The notes under the pieces: model-generated | Told to the model about the DNA's origin: nothing | Database searches by the model: none | Seen by the model: only the letters and a program-made list of their open reading frames with translations | Shown: positions 50,186 to 59,855 of the stretch, piece after piece | How the letters are laid out: each line of letters opens with the position of its first letter | How positions within the stretch are numbered: position 1 is the stretch's first letter | DNA from: Stenotrophomonas beteli | Lineage (GTDB): Bacteria; Pseudomonadota; Gammaproteobacteria; Xanthomonadales; Xanthomonadaceae | Length of the DNA stretch: 64,000 bases | Assembly (NCBI RefSeq): GCF_001431665.1 | Contig: NZ_LLXV01000027.1 | Coordinates: 1-64,000 of the forward strand | Reading direction: 5' to 3' | Translations under genes and position numbers: made by a program

Positions 50186-53100
50186 ATGGCACGCTTTTTC
50201 ATCGATCGACCCATCTTCGCGTGGGTCATCGCCATCATCATCATGCTCGTCGGCGGCCTGGCCCTGTTCAAGCTGCCGGTCTCGATGTACCCCAACGTCG
50301 CACCGCCGGCGGTGGAAATCAGCGCCACCTACCCGGGTGCGTCGGCCAAGGTGGTCGAGGACTCGGTGACGCAGATCATCGAGCAGAACATGAAGGGCCT
50401 TGATGGCCTGATCTACTTCTCCTCCAACAGCTCGTCCAACGGCCAGGCCACCATCACCCTGACCTTCGAGAGCGGCACCAACCCGGACATTGCCCAGGTG
50501 CAGGTGCAGAACAAGCTGCAGCTGGCCATGCCGCTGCTGCCACAGGAAGTGCAGCGGCAGGGCATCAACGTGGCCAAGTCCAGCTCGGGCTTCCTCAACG
50601 TCATCGCGTTCGTGTCCGAGGACGGCAGCATGGACGCCAACGACATCGCCGACTATGTCGGTTCGAATGTCGTTGATCGTCTGAGCCGCGTGCCGGGCGT
50701 GGGCAACATCCAGGTGTTCGGTGGCAAGTACGCCATGCGCATCTGGCTGGACCCGAACAAGCTGCACACCTACGGCCTGTCGGTTGCCGAGGTGACCGCA
50801 GCGGTAAAGGCACAGAACGCCCAGGTGGCGATCGGCCAGCTCGGCGGTGCGCCGTCGGTGAAGGGCCAGCAGCTCAATGCCACCATCAACGCGCAGTCGC
50901 GCCTGCAGACCCCGGAACAGTTCCGCAACATCATCGTGCGCGGCGCACAGGACGGTGCCGAGCTGCGTTTGGGCGATGTCGCCCGCGTTGAACTGGGTGC
51001 CGAGTCCTACGACTTCGTCACCCGCTACAACGGCCAGCCGGCCAGCGGCCTGGCGGTGACCCTGGCCACCGGCGCCAACGCGCTGGATACCGCTGCCGGC
51101 GTGGATGCCGCGCTGGAGGACATGAAGAGCTTCTTCCCGGCCGGATTGAAGGCCGAGATCCCGTACGACACCACCCCGTTCGTGCGCGTGTCGATCAAGG
51201 GCGTGGTGCAGACCCTGATCGAAGCGATCGTGCTGGTGTTCGTGGTGATGTACCTGTTCCTGCAGAACTTCCGCGCCACTCTGATCCCGACCATCGCCGT
51301 GCCGGTGGTGCTGCTGGGTACCTTCGGCGTGCTGGCCATGCTCGGCTTCTCGGTGAACATGCTGACCATGTTCGCGATGGTGCTGGCGATCGGCCTGCTG
51401 GTGGACGATGCCATCGTGGTGGTGGAGAACGTCGAGCGCATCATGTCCGAGGAAGGGCTGTCGCCGCTGGAGGCCACCCGCAAGTCGATGGGCCAGATCA
51501 CCGGTGCGCTGGTGGGTATCGGCCTGGTGCTGTCGGCGGTGTTCGTGCCGATGGCCTTCATGAGCGGCTCCACCGGCGTGATCTACCGGCAGTTCTCGGC
51601 CACGATCGTCTCTGCGATGGCGCTGTCGGTGCTGGTGGCGATCGTGCTGACCCCGGCACTGTGCGCGACCATGCTCAAGCCGTTGAAGAAGGGTGAGCAC
51701 CACGTCGCCCACCGTGGCCTGGCCGGTCGCTTCTTCAATGGCTTCAACCGTGGCTTCGACCGCACCAGCGAAAGCTACCAGCGCGGCGTGCGCGGCATCC
51801 TCCACCGTCCGTGGCGCTTCATGGGCATCGTGGCGGCGCTGTTCGTGCTGATGGGCGTGTTGTTCGTGCGCCTGCCCAGCTCGTTCCTGCCCAACGAAGA
51901 CCAGGGCGTGCTGATGGCGCTGGTGCAGGCGCCGGTCGGTGCCACCCAGGAACGTACGCTGGAATCGATCGCGGCCCTGGAAAACCACTTCCTGCAGAAC
52001 GAGAAGGATGCGGTGGACTCGGTGTTCTCGGTGCAGGGCTTCAGCTTCGCCGGCATGGGCCAGAACGCCGGCATGGCGTTCGTCAAGCTGAAGGACTGGA
52101 GCGAGCGTGACGCCGACAATGGCGTGATGCCGATTACCGGCCGTGCGATGGCGTCGCTGGGCCAGATCAAGGATGCCTTCATCTTCGCCTTCCCGCCGCC
52201 GGCCATTCCGGAGCTGGGTACCGCCTCGGGCTACACCTTCTTCCTGAAGGACAACAGCGGCCAGGGCCACGAGGCACTGGTGGCCGCACGCAACCAGCTG
52301 CTGGGCCTCGCCGCCGGCAGCAAGAAGCTGGCCAACGTGCGCCCGAACGGCCAGGAGGATACGCCGCAGTTCCGCATCGACATCGACGCGGCCAAGGCGA
52401 CCTCGCTGGGGCTGTCGATCGACCAGATCAACGGCACACTGGCCGCCGCGTGGGGCAGCTCGTATATCGACGACTTCGTCGATCGTGGCCGCGTCAAGCG
52501 CGTGTTCGTGCAGGCCGACCAGCCGTTCCGCATGGTGCCGGAGGACTTCGATCTCTGGTCCGTGAAGAACGACAAGGGCGAGATGGTGCCGTTCAGCGCG
52601 TTCGCCAGCAAGCACTGGGACTACGGCTCGCCGCGCCTGGAACGCTACAACGGCGTGTCGGCGATGGAAATCCAGGGCGAACCGGCCCCGGGTGTCGCCT
52701 CCGGTGACGCCATGGCCGAGATCGAACAGCTGGCCAAGCAGCTGCCGGCGGGCTTCGGCATCGAGTGGACGGCGATGTCCTACCAGGAACGCCAGGCCGG
52801 TTCGCAGACGCCGCTGCTGTACACGCTGTCGCTGATGATCGTGTTCCTGTGCCTGGCCGCGATGTACGAAAGCTGGAGCGTGCCGACCGCGGTGCTGCTG
52901 GCCGCTCCGCTGGGTATCCTCGGCGCGGTGCTGGCCAACACCTTCAAGGGCCTGGAGCGCGACATCTACTTCCAGGTGGCGATGCTGACCACGGTGGGCC
53001 TGACCAGCAAGAACGCGATCCTGATCGTCGAATTCGCCAAGGAAAACCTGGAGAAGGGCGCCGGCCTGATCGAATCGATCATGCATGCCGTGCGCGACCG

Positions 53101-53308
53101 CCTGCGTCCGATCGTGATGACCTCGCTGGCCTTCGGCATGGGCGTGGTACCGCTGGCGATCTCCACCGGTGCCGGCTCCGGCGCCAAGCAGGCGATCGGC
53201 ACCGGCGTGCTCGGCGGCATGATTGTCGGCACCGTGCTCGGCGTGTTCTTCGTGCCGCTGTTCTTCGTGGTGGTGCAGCGCGTGTTCAAGCGCAGATCCA
53301 CGACGTGA
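50186..53308 (+). CDS. smeE: SmeE, RND multidrug efflux transporter
   Basis: A 1040-residue inner-membrane proton-drug antiporter of the AcrB family: 12 helices with two large periplasmic loops, opening [20 protein letters not shown]. Proton-relay aspartates are in [16 protein letters not shown] (about 400-416), and the second-half lysine helix in [19 protein letters not shown] (about 930-950). The pump exports quinolones, tetracyclines, macrolides and other drugs in S. maltophilia. Confidence 0.96.
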   Translation: MARFFIDRPIFAWVIAIIIMLVGGLALFKLPVSMYPNVAPPAVEISATYPGASAKVVEDSVTQIIEQNMKGLDGLIYFSSNSSSNGQATITLTFESGTNPDIAQVQVQNKLQLAMPLLPQEVQRQGINVAKSSSGFLNVIAFVSEDGSMDANDIADYVGSNVVDRLSRVPGVGNIQVFGGKYAMRIWLDPNKLHTYGLSVAEVTAAVKAQNAQVAIGQLGGAPSVKGQQLNATINAQSRLQTPEQFRNIIVRGAQDGAELRLGDVARVELGAESYDFVTRYNGQPASGLAVTLATGANALDTAAGVDAALEDMKSFFPAGLKAEIPYDTTPFVRVSIKGVVQTLIEAIVLVFVVMYLFLQNFRATLIPTIAVPVVLLGTFGVLAMLGFSVNMLTMFAMVLAIGLLVDDAIVVVENVERIMSEEGLSPLEATRKSMGQITGALVGIGLVLSAVFVPMAFMSGSTGVIYRQFSATIVSAMALSVLVAIVLTPALCATMLKPLKKGEHHVAHRGLAGRFFNGFNRGFDRTSESYQRGVRGILHRPWRFMGIVAALFVLMGVLFVRLPSSFLPNEDQGVLMALVQAPVGATQERTLESIAALENHFLQNEKDAVDSVFSVQGFSFAGMGQNAGMAFVKLKDWSERDADNGVMPITGRAMASLGQIKDAFIFAFPPPAIPELGTASGYTFFLKDNSGQGHEALVAARNQLLGLAAGSKKLANVRPNGQEDTPQFRIDIDAAKATSLGLSIDQINGTLAAAWGSSYIDDFVDRGRVKRVFVQADQPFRMVPEDFDLWSVKNDKGEMVPFSAFASKHWDYGSPRLERYNGVSAMEIQGEPAPGVASGDAMAEIEQLAKQLPAGFGIEWTAMSYQERQAGSQTPLLYTLSLMIVFLCLAAMYESWSVPTAVLLAAPLGILGAVLANTFKGLERDIYFQVAMLTTVGLTSKNAILIVEFAKENLEKGAGLIESIMHAVRDRLRPIVMTSLAFGMGVVPLAISTGAGSGAKQAIGTGVLGGMIVGTVLGVFFVPLFFVVVQRVFKRRSTT

Positions 53309-53317
53309 CCTGAAACG

Positions 53318-53396
53318 GTAGTGCCGGCCGCTGGCCGGCACCTACTGCTTGCTTGATGTGAATCCAACGAGGTTGCCGGCCAGCGGCCGGCACTAC
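53318..53396. repeat. Pair of GTAG-headed SMAG-type palindromes inside smeDEF
   Basis: GTAG plus TGCCGGCC...GGCCGGCA (53318-53340) faces a reversed copy ending CTAC (53396). It lies between smeE and smeF, leaving them 125 bp apart. Confidence 0.85.
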
Positions 53397-53433
53397 CTCC
53401 TGCCATCCGGCAGTACCGATGGAAGTCATCCCC

Positions 53434-54819
53434 ATGAAAAGTGCATCCCTGTTCCTTTCCATTGCCGCCGCGCTCGCGCTGGCCGGCTGCTCCACCCTGG
53501 TGCCGAAGGATACTGCCGTCGCTCCGGCGATTCCGGCGCAGTGGCCGGTAGACGCTGCGCAGGGCCAGGTGGCCGATGTCGCCACCGTCGGCTGGCGCGA
53601 CTTCTTCACCGATGCGCGCCTGCAGCAGGTGATCGAGCAGTCGCTGCAGAACAACCGCGACCTGCGCGTGGCCGTGCTCAACGTTGAACGCGCACGCGGC
53701 CAGTACCGCGTGCAGCGCGCCGACCGCGTGCCCGGCGTGGCCGTCACTGGCCAGATGCAGCGCCAGGGCACCGACGCCGGTGTCACCGAGCAGTTCAGCG
53801 CCGGTGCCGGCGTGGCCGACTTCGAGCTGGACCTGTTCGGCCGCGTGCGCAATCTCAGTGAAGCGGCGCTGCAGCAGTACTTCGCCGTCGCCGCCAACCG
53901 CCGCAACGCGCAGTTGAGCCTGGTGGCCGAGACGGCCACCGCATGGCTGACCTACGGTGCCGATGCGCAGCGGCTGAAGATCGCCGAGGCCACGCTGAAA
54001 ACCTACGAGGACTCGCTGCGCCTGGCCCAAGCCCGCCACGAACGTGGTGGTAGTTCGGCGCTGGAGCTGACCCAGACCCGTACCCTGGTCGAGACCGCAC
54101 GCACCGATGCCGCGCGCCTGCGCGGCCAGCTGGCCCAGGACCGCAACGCGCTGGCGCTGCTGGCCGGCGGCCAGCTCGATCCGGCGCTGCTGCCGGACAG
54201 CATCGAACCGCAGCTGCTGGCATTGGCCCCGCCGCCGGCCGGCCTGCCCAGCGATGTGCTGCTGCAGCGCCCGGACATCATGGCCGCCGAACACCAGTTG
54301 CTGGCGGCCAACGCCAATATCGGTGCGGCACGCGCGGCGTTCTTCCCCAGCATCTCGCTGACCGGCAGCATCGGCAGCGGTTCGAGCGAACTGTCCAACC
54401 TGTTCGACAGCGGAACGCGGGTATGGAGCTTCCTGCCGAAGATCACCCTGCCGATCTTCCAGGGCGGCAAGCTGCGCGCCAACCTGGCCATCGCCAACGC
54501 CGATCGTGACATCGCACTGGCACAGTACGAGAAGTCGATCCAGGTGGGCTTCCGCGAAACCGCCGATGCGCTGGCGTTGAATGTCAGCCTGGATGAGCAG
54601 GTGAGTTCACAGCAGCGCCTGGTGGAAGCGGCCGAACAGGCCAACCGCCTGTCGCAGGCACGCTACGACGCGGGGCTGGACAGCTTTGTCACCCTGCTCG
54701 ATGCGCGGCGTACCGCCTACAACGCGCAGCAGACCCAGCTGCAGGCGCAGCTGGCCCAGCAGGCCAACCGCATCACCCTGTACAAGGTGCTGGGCGGCGG
54801 CTGGCACGAGCGCAGCTGA
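53434..54819 (+). CDS. smeF: SmeF, outer-membrane efflux channel
   Basis: A 461-residue OprM-type factor: signal peptide with lipobox LAGC (Cys17), two outer-membrane-efflux repeats of long helices and barrel strands, and typical RPDIMAAEHQLLAANANIGAARAAF-like segment (motif near the middle). GGAAG 8 nt before ATG 53434 supports this start over 53419. Confidence 0.95.
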   Translation: MKSASLFLSIAAALALAGCSTLVPKDTAVAPAIPAQWPVDAAQGQVADVATVGWRDFFTDARLQQVIEQSLQNNRDLRVAVLNVERARGQYRVQRADRVPGVAVTGQMQRQGTDAGVTEQFSAGAGVADFELDLFGRVRNLSEAALQQYFAVAANRRNAQLSLVAETATAWLTYGADAQRLKIAEATLKTYEDSLRLAQARHERGGSSALELTQTRTLVETARTDAARLRGQLAQDRNALALLAGGQLDPALLPDSIEPQLLALAPPPAGLPSDVLLQRPDIMAAEHQLLAANANIGAARAAFFPSISLTGSIGSGSSELSNLFDSGTRVWSFLPKITLPIFQGGKLRANLAIANADRDIALAQYEKSIQVGFRETADALALNVSLDEQVSSQQRLVEAAEQANRLSQARYDAGLDSFVTLLDARRTAYNAQQTQLQAQLAQQANRITLYKVLGGGWHERS

Positions 54820-54836
54820 GCAGCGCTCCTGGCAGA

Positions 54837-54902
54837 TGCCAACCTTGGTTGGCACGAATGCGTCAGCGCAGGCGGCTGGCCCTGTGCCAACCAAGGTTGG
54901 CA
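54837..54902. repeat. Pair of TGCCAACC palindromes
   Basis: TGCCAACC-TT-GGTTGGCA (54837-54854) and TGCCAACC-AA-GGTTGGCA (54885-54902), between convergent smeF and the iron-permease-like gene. The GTAG heads are lost. Confidence 0.7.
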
Positions 54903-54960
54903 GCTCCTGAAGATCGATGGCAGAGCCGGCCGCCGGCCGGCATTGTCATTGCGGAGCCTG

Positions 54961-55383
54961 CTACACCGCTTCATCGTCGCGCCGCGCGGCGTGGCACGCG
55001 CGTACCCGCGCCAGCGCGTCGCCGGCTTCACGCGCCATCTGCTCGTACTCGGCGCGGATCTCTTCCAGGCGCGCTTCGTCCAGTTCTTCCAGGTCCAACA
55101 GTTCGTTGTTGGCTTCGGCCGTCGCGCGGATCAGCTCGTCCAGCTTGATCTGCATCGCGGCCGTATCGGCGTTCTGCGTGTGCTGGATCAGGAACACCAT
55201 CAGGAAGGTGATGATGGTGGTGCCGGTGTTGATCACCAGCTGCCAGGTGTCGTTGAAGCCGAACACCGGGCCAGTGATGCCCCAGATCACCACGATCGCT
55301 ACCGCAGCCAGGAAGGTCCACGGCGAGCCAGTGGCGGCCGCGGCCTTCTTGGCGATCGTATTGAACAGGTTTCGTGCCTTCAT
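54961..55383 (-). CDS. Low-affinity iron permease-family membrane protein
   Basis: A 140-residue membrane protein with two helices (about 21-40 and 47-66) and a cytoplasmic helical tail. It shows the low-affinity Fe/Cu permease pattern: TGSPWTFLAAVAIVVIWGITGP, FNDTWQLVINTGTTIITFLMVFLIQ and NADTAAMQIKLDELI. Although named for a yeast iron permease domain, bacterial members have unproven transport roles. No Fur box is evident. Confidence 0.85.
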   Translation of the reverse strand: MKARNLFNTIAKKAAAATGSPWTFLAAVAIVVIWGITGPVFGFNDTWQLVINTGTTIITFLMVFLIQHTQNADTAAMQIKLDELIRATAEANNELLDLEELDEARLEEIRAEYEQMAREAGDALARVRACHAARRDDEAV

Positions 55384-55450
55384 CGTCGTCGTCCCACTCA
55401 GGTGACGAGGATGATCGGCAGTGGCGCGTGCAGGCGCCGTGCAGTGGCGG

Positions 55451-55786
55451 TCAGGCGCGCATGCGCTGCAGTCGTGGCGCCTGCAGGCTGCGCACCGGGC
55501 TGCTCTGGTAAACGTGCTGCCAGCAACGATCGACGAACTCGCGGGCCTGTGCTTCGCTCAGCCGCGGCATGATCTGCAGGGCGTACTGGGTCTGGAACAT
55601 CTCGTCACGTTCGGCCTCGCTGGCGCGCGGCTGGGTGATCAGCGAATCACAGGCGAACTTGATCCACGGCACGTAGGAGCCGAACGAGTTGTGCGGCAGT
55701 GCGCCCTCTGCATGCTGGCGGCGCCAGTGATCAAGCTCGGCGTCTACGTTGATGACCGGAGGAATGGTGGGGACTTCAGCGTGCAT
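55451..55786 (-). CDS. Hypothetical protein
   Basis: About 111 residues from the ATG at 55786 (MHAEVPTIPPVINVDAELDHW); in-frame ATGs at 55828 and 55855 would lengthen it. It is cytoplasmic and acidic/aromatic (SFGSYVPWIKFACDSLI), with no signal peptide and no family recognised. It is 76 bp downstream of another small gene on the same strand. Confidence 0.55.
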   Translation of the reverse strand: MHAEVPTIPPVINVDAELDHWRRQHAEGALPHNSFGSYVPWIKFACDSLITQPRASEAERDEMFQTQYALQIMPRLSEAQAREFVDRCWQHVYQSSPVRSLQAPRLQRMRA

Positions 55787-55861
55787 GACAATCCAGTTCG
55801 GTTGAGTGGAAAGGGAGTGGGGGTTCATCGGAGTGTGGCGTATCTGCCGGTGCATGCCGCG

Positions 55862-56122
55862 TCAGCGGGATGTGGAGCCGGTGTGGCGATTGCCGATCAG
55901 TTGCGCATGCTCGACTGCGCCGAGGTCTTCGGCCATGTCGGCCATGGCGTTGCACAGGCGCTCATGCTCCAGCGGATGGCTGCGCGCCAGTTCCAGCTGC
56001 AGTCCCTGGTAGGCGGTCCAGAACAGCGCGCCGCGCCGATGCAACGCGAACTGGTGCTGCAGGCGTTCGCGGATCGGGGCAAGGATCGGGTCGGGCGTAG
56101 GGCGTACGGCGTGCGCGCACAT
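55862..56122 (-). CDS. Hypothetical small protein
   Basis: An 86-residue, helix-rich cytoplasmic protein (IRERLQHQFALHRRGALFWTAYQGLQLELARSH is its conserved-looking core, unnamed). GGAG 6 nt before the ATG is a good ribosome site. No family is recognised. It probably shares a transcript with the downstream hypothetical gene. Confidence 0.6.
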   Translation of the reverse strand: MCAHAVRPTPDPILAPIRERLQHQFALHRRGALFWTAYQGLQLELARSHPLEHERLCNAMADMAEDLGAVEHAQLIGNRHTGSTSR

Positions 56123-56151
56123 GGCTGGCTCCGCCGGGGAAAAGGGGCCCC

Positions 56152-56193
56152 GGTAACCCCACCCTAGGCGCGTCAGCCGGATGGGGTGTTACC
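56152..56193. repeat. Imperfect hairpin upstream of the small-gene pair
   Basis: GGTAACCCCACCC near 56152 pairs with GGATGGGGTGTTACC ending at 56193, with small bulges. It lies 30 bp upstream of the 86-residue gene and could be an operator or leader element. Confidence 0.35.
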
Positions 56194-56321
56194 GCAGTGT
56201 ATGCACGTAGTCCAGCTGACTGTGCGCGCGGTCACGGCTACGACCGCAGACGCTTCCAGCACTAAGAGGTGCCGGCGCTGAAGCGTTCATTAAACGGGCT
56301 CAAGAGATGACGCCGCGCGGC

Positions 56322-56774
56322 TCATTCACCGATGTCTTCGTTCCAGATGTCCGGATGGCGGCTGATGAAACCGCCCAGCAGATCCACGCATTCCTGGCTG
56401 TCCAGGTCGATCACGTTGACGCCGTTTTCGCGCAGCCAGTCGATGCCACCCTGGAAGGTGCGCGATTCGCCCACCACGACCGTGCCGATGTTGAACTGGC
56501 GCACCAGCCCCGAGCAGTACCAGCACGGCGCCAGGGTGGTGACCATGATGGTGTCCTGGTAGCGGCGCTGGCGCCCGGCCTTGCGGAAGGCGTCGGTCTC
56601 GCCATGCACCGAGGGGTCGCCTTCCTGCACGCGGCGGTTGTGGCCGCAGCCGAGCAGGCGGCCGTCATTGTGGTACAGCGCCGCGCCGATCGGCACGCCG
56701 CCTTCGGCCAGGCCCTGGCGGGCTTCGGCGATGGCGGTCTGCAGCAGGGCCTGGTAGTCGGGCGTGGTGATCAT
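56322..56774 (-). CDS. Cytosine deaminase (yeast Fcy1 type)
   Basis: A 150-residue zinc deaminase: ligands in VHGET (His57, catalytic Glu59) and LAPCWYC (Cys84, Cys87). GGVPIGAALYHNDGRLLGCGHNRR and the ending WNEDIGE match yeast-type cytosine deaminase closely (yeast ends DWFEDIGE), rather than the larger E. coli CodA. GGAG 7 nt upstream fixes the start at 56774, though the frame runs to 56804. It would salvage cytosine to uracil. Confidence 0.88.
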   Translation of the reverse strand: MITTPDYQALLQTAIAEARQGLAEGGVPIGAALYHNDGRLLGCGHNRRVQEGDPSVHGETDAFRKAGRQRRYQDTIMVTTLAPCWYCSGLVRQFNIGTVVVGESRTFQGGIDWLRENGVNVIDLDSQECVDLLGGFISRHPDIWNEDIGE

Positions 56775-56841
56775 GCGGGGCTCCGGTAAGTCGTGGCCCG
56801 CCATGATACGGGCAGGGGGTGCCGATGGCTCCCGGCGGTGC

Positions 56842-56847
56842 GATAAT
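56842..56847 (+). promoter_or_regulatory. -10 element 7 nt before the ubiE start (leaderless)
   Basis: GATAAT ends 7 nt before the ATG at 56855 and no Shine-Dalgarno is visible. Confidence 0.45.
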
Positions 56848-56854
56848 CGGGGCC

Positions 56855-57616
56855 ATGAGCGAATCCCCCTACAAAGCCGGTACCACCCATTTCGGGTTCC
56901 GCGACGTCGCCGCCAAGGACAAGCAGAAGCTGGTCGGGCAGGTGTTCACCTCGGTCGCGCGCAACTACGACCTGATGAACGACCTGATGAGCCTGGGCGT
57001 GCACCGGGCGTGGAAGCGCTACTACGTGGCCACCGCGCAGGTGAAGCCGGGCGACCGCGTGCTCGATCTGGCCGGCGGCACCGGTGACATCGCCGCGCTG
57101 TTGAAGGAGCGCGTCGGCGCCGAGGGCTCGGTGGTGCTGGGCGACATCAACGCCGGCATGCTGTCGGTCGGCCGCGACCGCCTGACCAACCGCGGCCTGG
57201 TGCTCGGCCTGGACTACGTGCAGTGCAATGCCGAAGCCCTGCCGTTCCCGGACAACAGCTTCGATCTGGTCACCATCGCCTTCGGCCTGCGCAACGTGAC
57301 CGACAAGGACGCCGGCCTGCGCGAGATGTACCGCGTGCTGAAGGTGGGCGGCCAGGCCCGCGTGCTGGAATTCTCCGAAGTCACCGCAGACTGGTTCAAG
57401 CCGATCTACGACTTCCACTCGTTCAAGATCCTGCCCAAGCTGGGCAAGCTGTTCGCCAACGACTCGGACAGTTACCAGTACCTGGCCGAGAGCATCCGCA
57501 AGCACCCGCCGCAGGACGAACTGAAGGCGATGATGGGGCAGGCCGGCTTCGAGCGCTGCCACTACAAGAACCTGACCGGCGGCATCGTCTCGATCCATTC
57601 CGGCTACAAGCTGTAA
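56855..57616 (+). CDS. ubiE: Ubiquinone/menaquinone C-methyltransferase
   Basis: A 253-residue SAM-dependent methyltransferase of quinone biosynthesis. FGFRDVAAKDKQKLVGQVF start, SAM loop DLAGGTGDIA (about 69-78), FGLRNVTDKDAGLREMYRVLK and the end GGIVSIHSGYKL are the UbiE family signature. The length matches E. coli (251). Confidence 0.97.
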   Translation: MSESPYKAGTTHFGFRDVAAKDKQKLVGQVFTSVARNYDLMNDLMSLGVHRAWKRYYVATAQVKPGDRVLDLAGGTGDIAALLKERVGAEGSVVLGDINAGMLSVGRDRLTNRGLVLGLDYVQCNAEALPFPDNSFDLVTIAFGLRNVTDKDAGLREMYRVLKVGGQARVLEFSEVTADWFKPIYDFHSFKILPKLGKLFANDSDSYQYLAESIRKHPPQDELKAMMGQAGFERCHYKNLTGGIVSIHSGYKL

Positions 57617-57629
57617 GCCCGGTGTTCCG

Positions 57630-57705
57630 GTAGTGCCGGCCGCTGGCCGGCATCTGCGCGGCCAATCACCGGGCTACGGGGTTGCCGGCCAGCGGCCGGC
57701 ACTAC
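57630..57705. repeat. Pair of GTAG-headed SMAG-type palindromes
   Basis: GTAG plus TGCCGGCC...GGCCGGCA (57630-57651) and a reversed copy ending CTAC (57705), downstream of ubiE. Confidence 0.85.
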
Positions 57706-57800
57706 CGGCGCCTTGCCCGCCATTACCCCGCACCGCGCAACGCCTGCGGGGCCGGAGGGAGGTACCATTGGGGGTCTGATCCCCGTAACGGTCCCGATTC

Positions 57801-59729
57801 ATGCGTAATCCGCTGATGCTCCTTCCGCTGGCCGTGGCCCTGGCCGCCGGCTGCTCCCAGGAGGCGGCCGCGCCCGCCGCCGCCCCGACTGCCGCAAAGG
57901 CCCCCGCCGCCCCCGTGAACGCCGAGAACCGCAGCCACGACGAAAGCTCGTACGCCGAGCCGGACAAGGTCGTCATCAAGGACATCGCGCTGGATCTGAA
58001 GCTGGATTTCGACCAGAAGCAGATCGGCGGCACCGCCACCTACACGCTGGAATGGAAGCAGAAGGACGCCAGGCAGCTGGTGCTCGACACCCGCGAGCTG
58101 ACCGTGTCCAAGGTCGAGGCCGTCGCCGCCGATGGCGCGCGCAGCCCGCTGAAGTTCGAGCTGGCCGCCGCTGACAAGGTGTTCGGCAGCAAGCTGACCA
58201 TCGAGGCCCCGGAACAGCCGGCCAAGGTGGAAGTGACCTACCACACCGCACCGACCGCCTCGGGCCTGCAGTGGCTGGCGCCGTCGATGACCGAAGGCAA
58301 GAAGCTGCCCTTCATGTTCAGCCAGTCGCAGGCCATCCACGCCCGTTCGTGGGTGCCGCTGCAGGACACCCCGAGCGTTCGCTTCACCTACAGCGCGCAC
58401 GTGGTCTCGCGCCCGGACGTGATGGTGCTGATGAGCGCCGACAACGATCCGAAGGCCGCGCGTGACGGTGACTACACCTTCAAGATGCCGCAGCCGATTC
58501 CGTCCTACCTGCTGGCCATCGCCGCCGGTGACCTGGTGTTCGAGCCGATCTCCGGCCGCTCCGGCGTCTGGGCCGAGCCGACCATGGTCAACAAGGCCGC
58601 CAAGGAATTCGAAGACACCGAGAAGATGATCGGTGCCGCCGAGAAGCTGTACGGCGAATACCGCTGGGGCCGCTATGACATGCTGGTGCTGCCGCCGTCG
58701 TTCCCGTTCGGCGGCATGGAAAACCCGCGCCTGACCTTCGCCACCCCGACCGTGATCGTCGGCGACAAGTCGCTGGTCTCGCTGGTCGCCCATGAACTGG
58801 CGCACAGCTGGTCGGGCAACCTGGTGACCAACGCCAGCTGGAAGGACATCTGGCTCAATGAAGGCTTCACCACCTACGTCCAGGGCCGCATCACCGAAGC
58901 CCTGTACGGCAAGGAGATGGCCGAGATGGAGAAGCAGATCGACCAGACCGACCTGCTGGCCGAAGTGAAGGACATGAGCCCGGCCGACCAGGCGCTGGCG
59001 CTGCCGCCGCTGAACGAGCGCGACCCCGACGAAGCGCTCAGCCAGGTCGCCTACGTCAAGGGTGCATGGTTCCTGGAGTTCCTGGAACAGCGCTTCGGCC
59101 GCGAGACCTTCGATCCGTTCCTGCGCGGCTGGTTCGATGACCACGCCTTCCAGAGCGCGAACACCGACCAGTTCGTCGACTACATGAAGAAGAACCTGCT
59201 GCCGAAGAATCCGTCGGCCGTGACCGAGGCCGAACTGGAGGCCTGGCTGGACGAGCCGGGCATCCCGGCGTTCGCGGCCAAGGCGCAGTCGCGCAACTTC
59301 AGCAGCGTCGATACCGCGCGCATCGCCTTTGCCAGCGCCGGCACCGTGCCCAGCAGCCAGGTCATCGCCGACTGGAGCACGCAGGAATGGGTGCGCTTCA
59401 TCGACGGCCTGGGTGCGACCCAGCCGCTGGACAAGCTGGCCACGCTGGACAAGGCCTTCCACTTCACCGGCACCCCGAATGGCGAGATCGCCATGCGCTG
59501 GTACCCGCTGGCGATCCGCAGCGGCTACGAGCAGGCCAATGAAGGCGCGGCTGCATTCATCGAACGCGTCGGCCGTCGCAAGCTGATCCTGCCGATCTAT
59601 GCAGAACTGGTGAAAACGCCGAAGGGGCTGGAGCTGGCCAAGCAGGCGTTCGAGAAGGCCAAGCCGGGCTACCACCCGATCACCACCGCCTCGGTGCAGG
59701 ACATGCTGGCCAAGGCCGAAGCCAAGTAA
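57801..59729 (+). CDS. M1-family aminopeptidase lipoprotein
   Basis: A 642-residue zinc metallopeptidase: lipobox AAGC (Cys18), N-terminal beta domain with GGMENPRL substrate-recognition motif (GxMEN), zinc motif His331-Glu332...His335 (HELAHSWSG) with Glu354 (NEGF), then a helical C-domain. Resembles leukotriene-A4 hydrolase/M1 peptidases. The lipoprotein signal places it in the periplasm, attached to a membrane. Confidence 0.9.
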   Translation: MRNPLMLLPLAVALAAGCSQEAAAPAAAPTAAKAPAAPVNAENRSHDESSYAEPDKVVIKDIALDLKLDFDQKQIGGTATYTLEWKQKDARQLVLDTRELTVSKVEAVAADGARSPLKFELAAADKVFGSKLTIEAPEQPAKVEVTYHTAPTASGLQWLAPSMTEGKKLPFMFSQSQAIHARSWVPLQDTPSVRFTYSAHVVSRPDVMVLMSADNDPKAARDGDYTFKMPQPIPSYLLAIAAGDLVFEPISGRSGVWAEPTMVNKAAKEFEDTEKMIGAAEKLYGEYRWGRYDMLVLPPSFPFGGMENPRLTFATPTVIVGDKSLVSLVAHELAHSWSGNLVTNASWKDIWLNEGFTTYVQGRITEALYGKEMAEMEKQIDQTDLLAEVKDMSPADQALALPPLNERDPDEALSQVAYVKGAWFLEFLEQRFGRETFDPFLRGWFDDHAFQSANTDQFVDYMKKNLLPKNPSAVTEAELEAWLDEPGIPAFAAKAQSRNFSSVDTARIAFASAGTVPSSQVIADWSTQEWVRFIDGLGATQPLDKLATLDKAFHFTGTPNGEIAMRWYPLAIRSGYEQANEGAAAFIERVGRRKLILPIYAELVKTPKGLELAKQAFEKAKPGYHPITTASVQDMLAKAEAK

Positions 59730-59735
59730 GAAAAC

Positions 59736-59764
59736 GCGCCGGGCATCCCCCGGCGCTTTTTTTT
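59736..59764 (+). terminator. Intrinsic terminator of the M1 peptidase gene
   Basis: GCGCCGGG-5 nt-CCCGGCGC stem with an eight-T tail, 6 bp after the stop. Confidence 0.9.
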
Positions 59765-59825
59765 GTAGAGTCGAGCCATGCTCGACTGCTGTTGAAGAGC
59801 CAGTCGAGCATGGCTCGACTCTACA
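59764..59825. repeat. GTAG-headed 25-bp inverted repeat
   Basis: Perfect 25-nt arms (59764-59788 and 59801-59825); each holds AGTCGAGC-CAT-GCTCGACT. Same layout as 31879-31939 with a different stem sequence. Confidence 0.85.
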
Positions 59826-59855
59826 GAATCGCGAAAAACACGAAGGACCTCCGCC

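Noticed and set aside
48947..53341. A 1464-codon open frame on the minus strand opposite smeD and smeE
   Set aside because: It mirrors two well-known genes and arises from GC-rich third positions. The residues are low-complexity His/Arg/Gln-rich with no domain, and it has no ribosome site.
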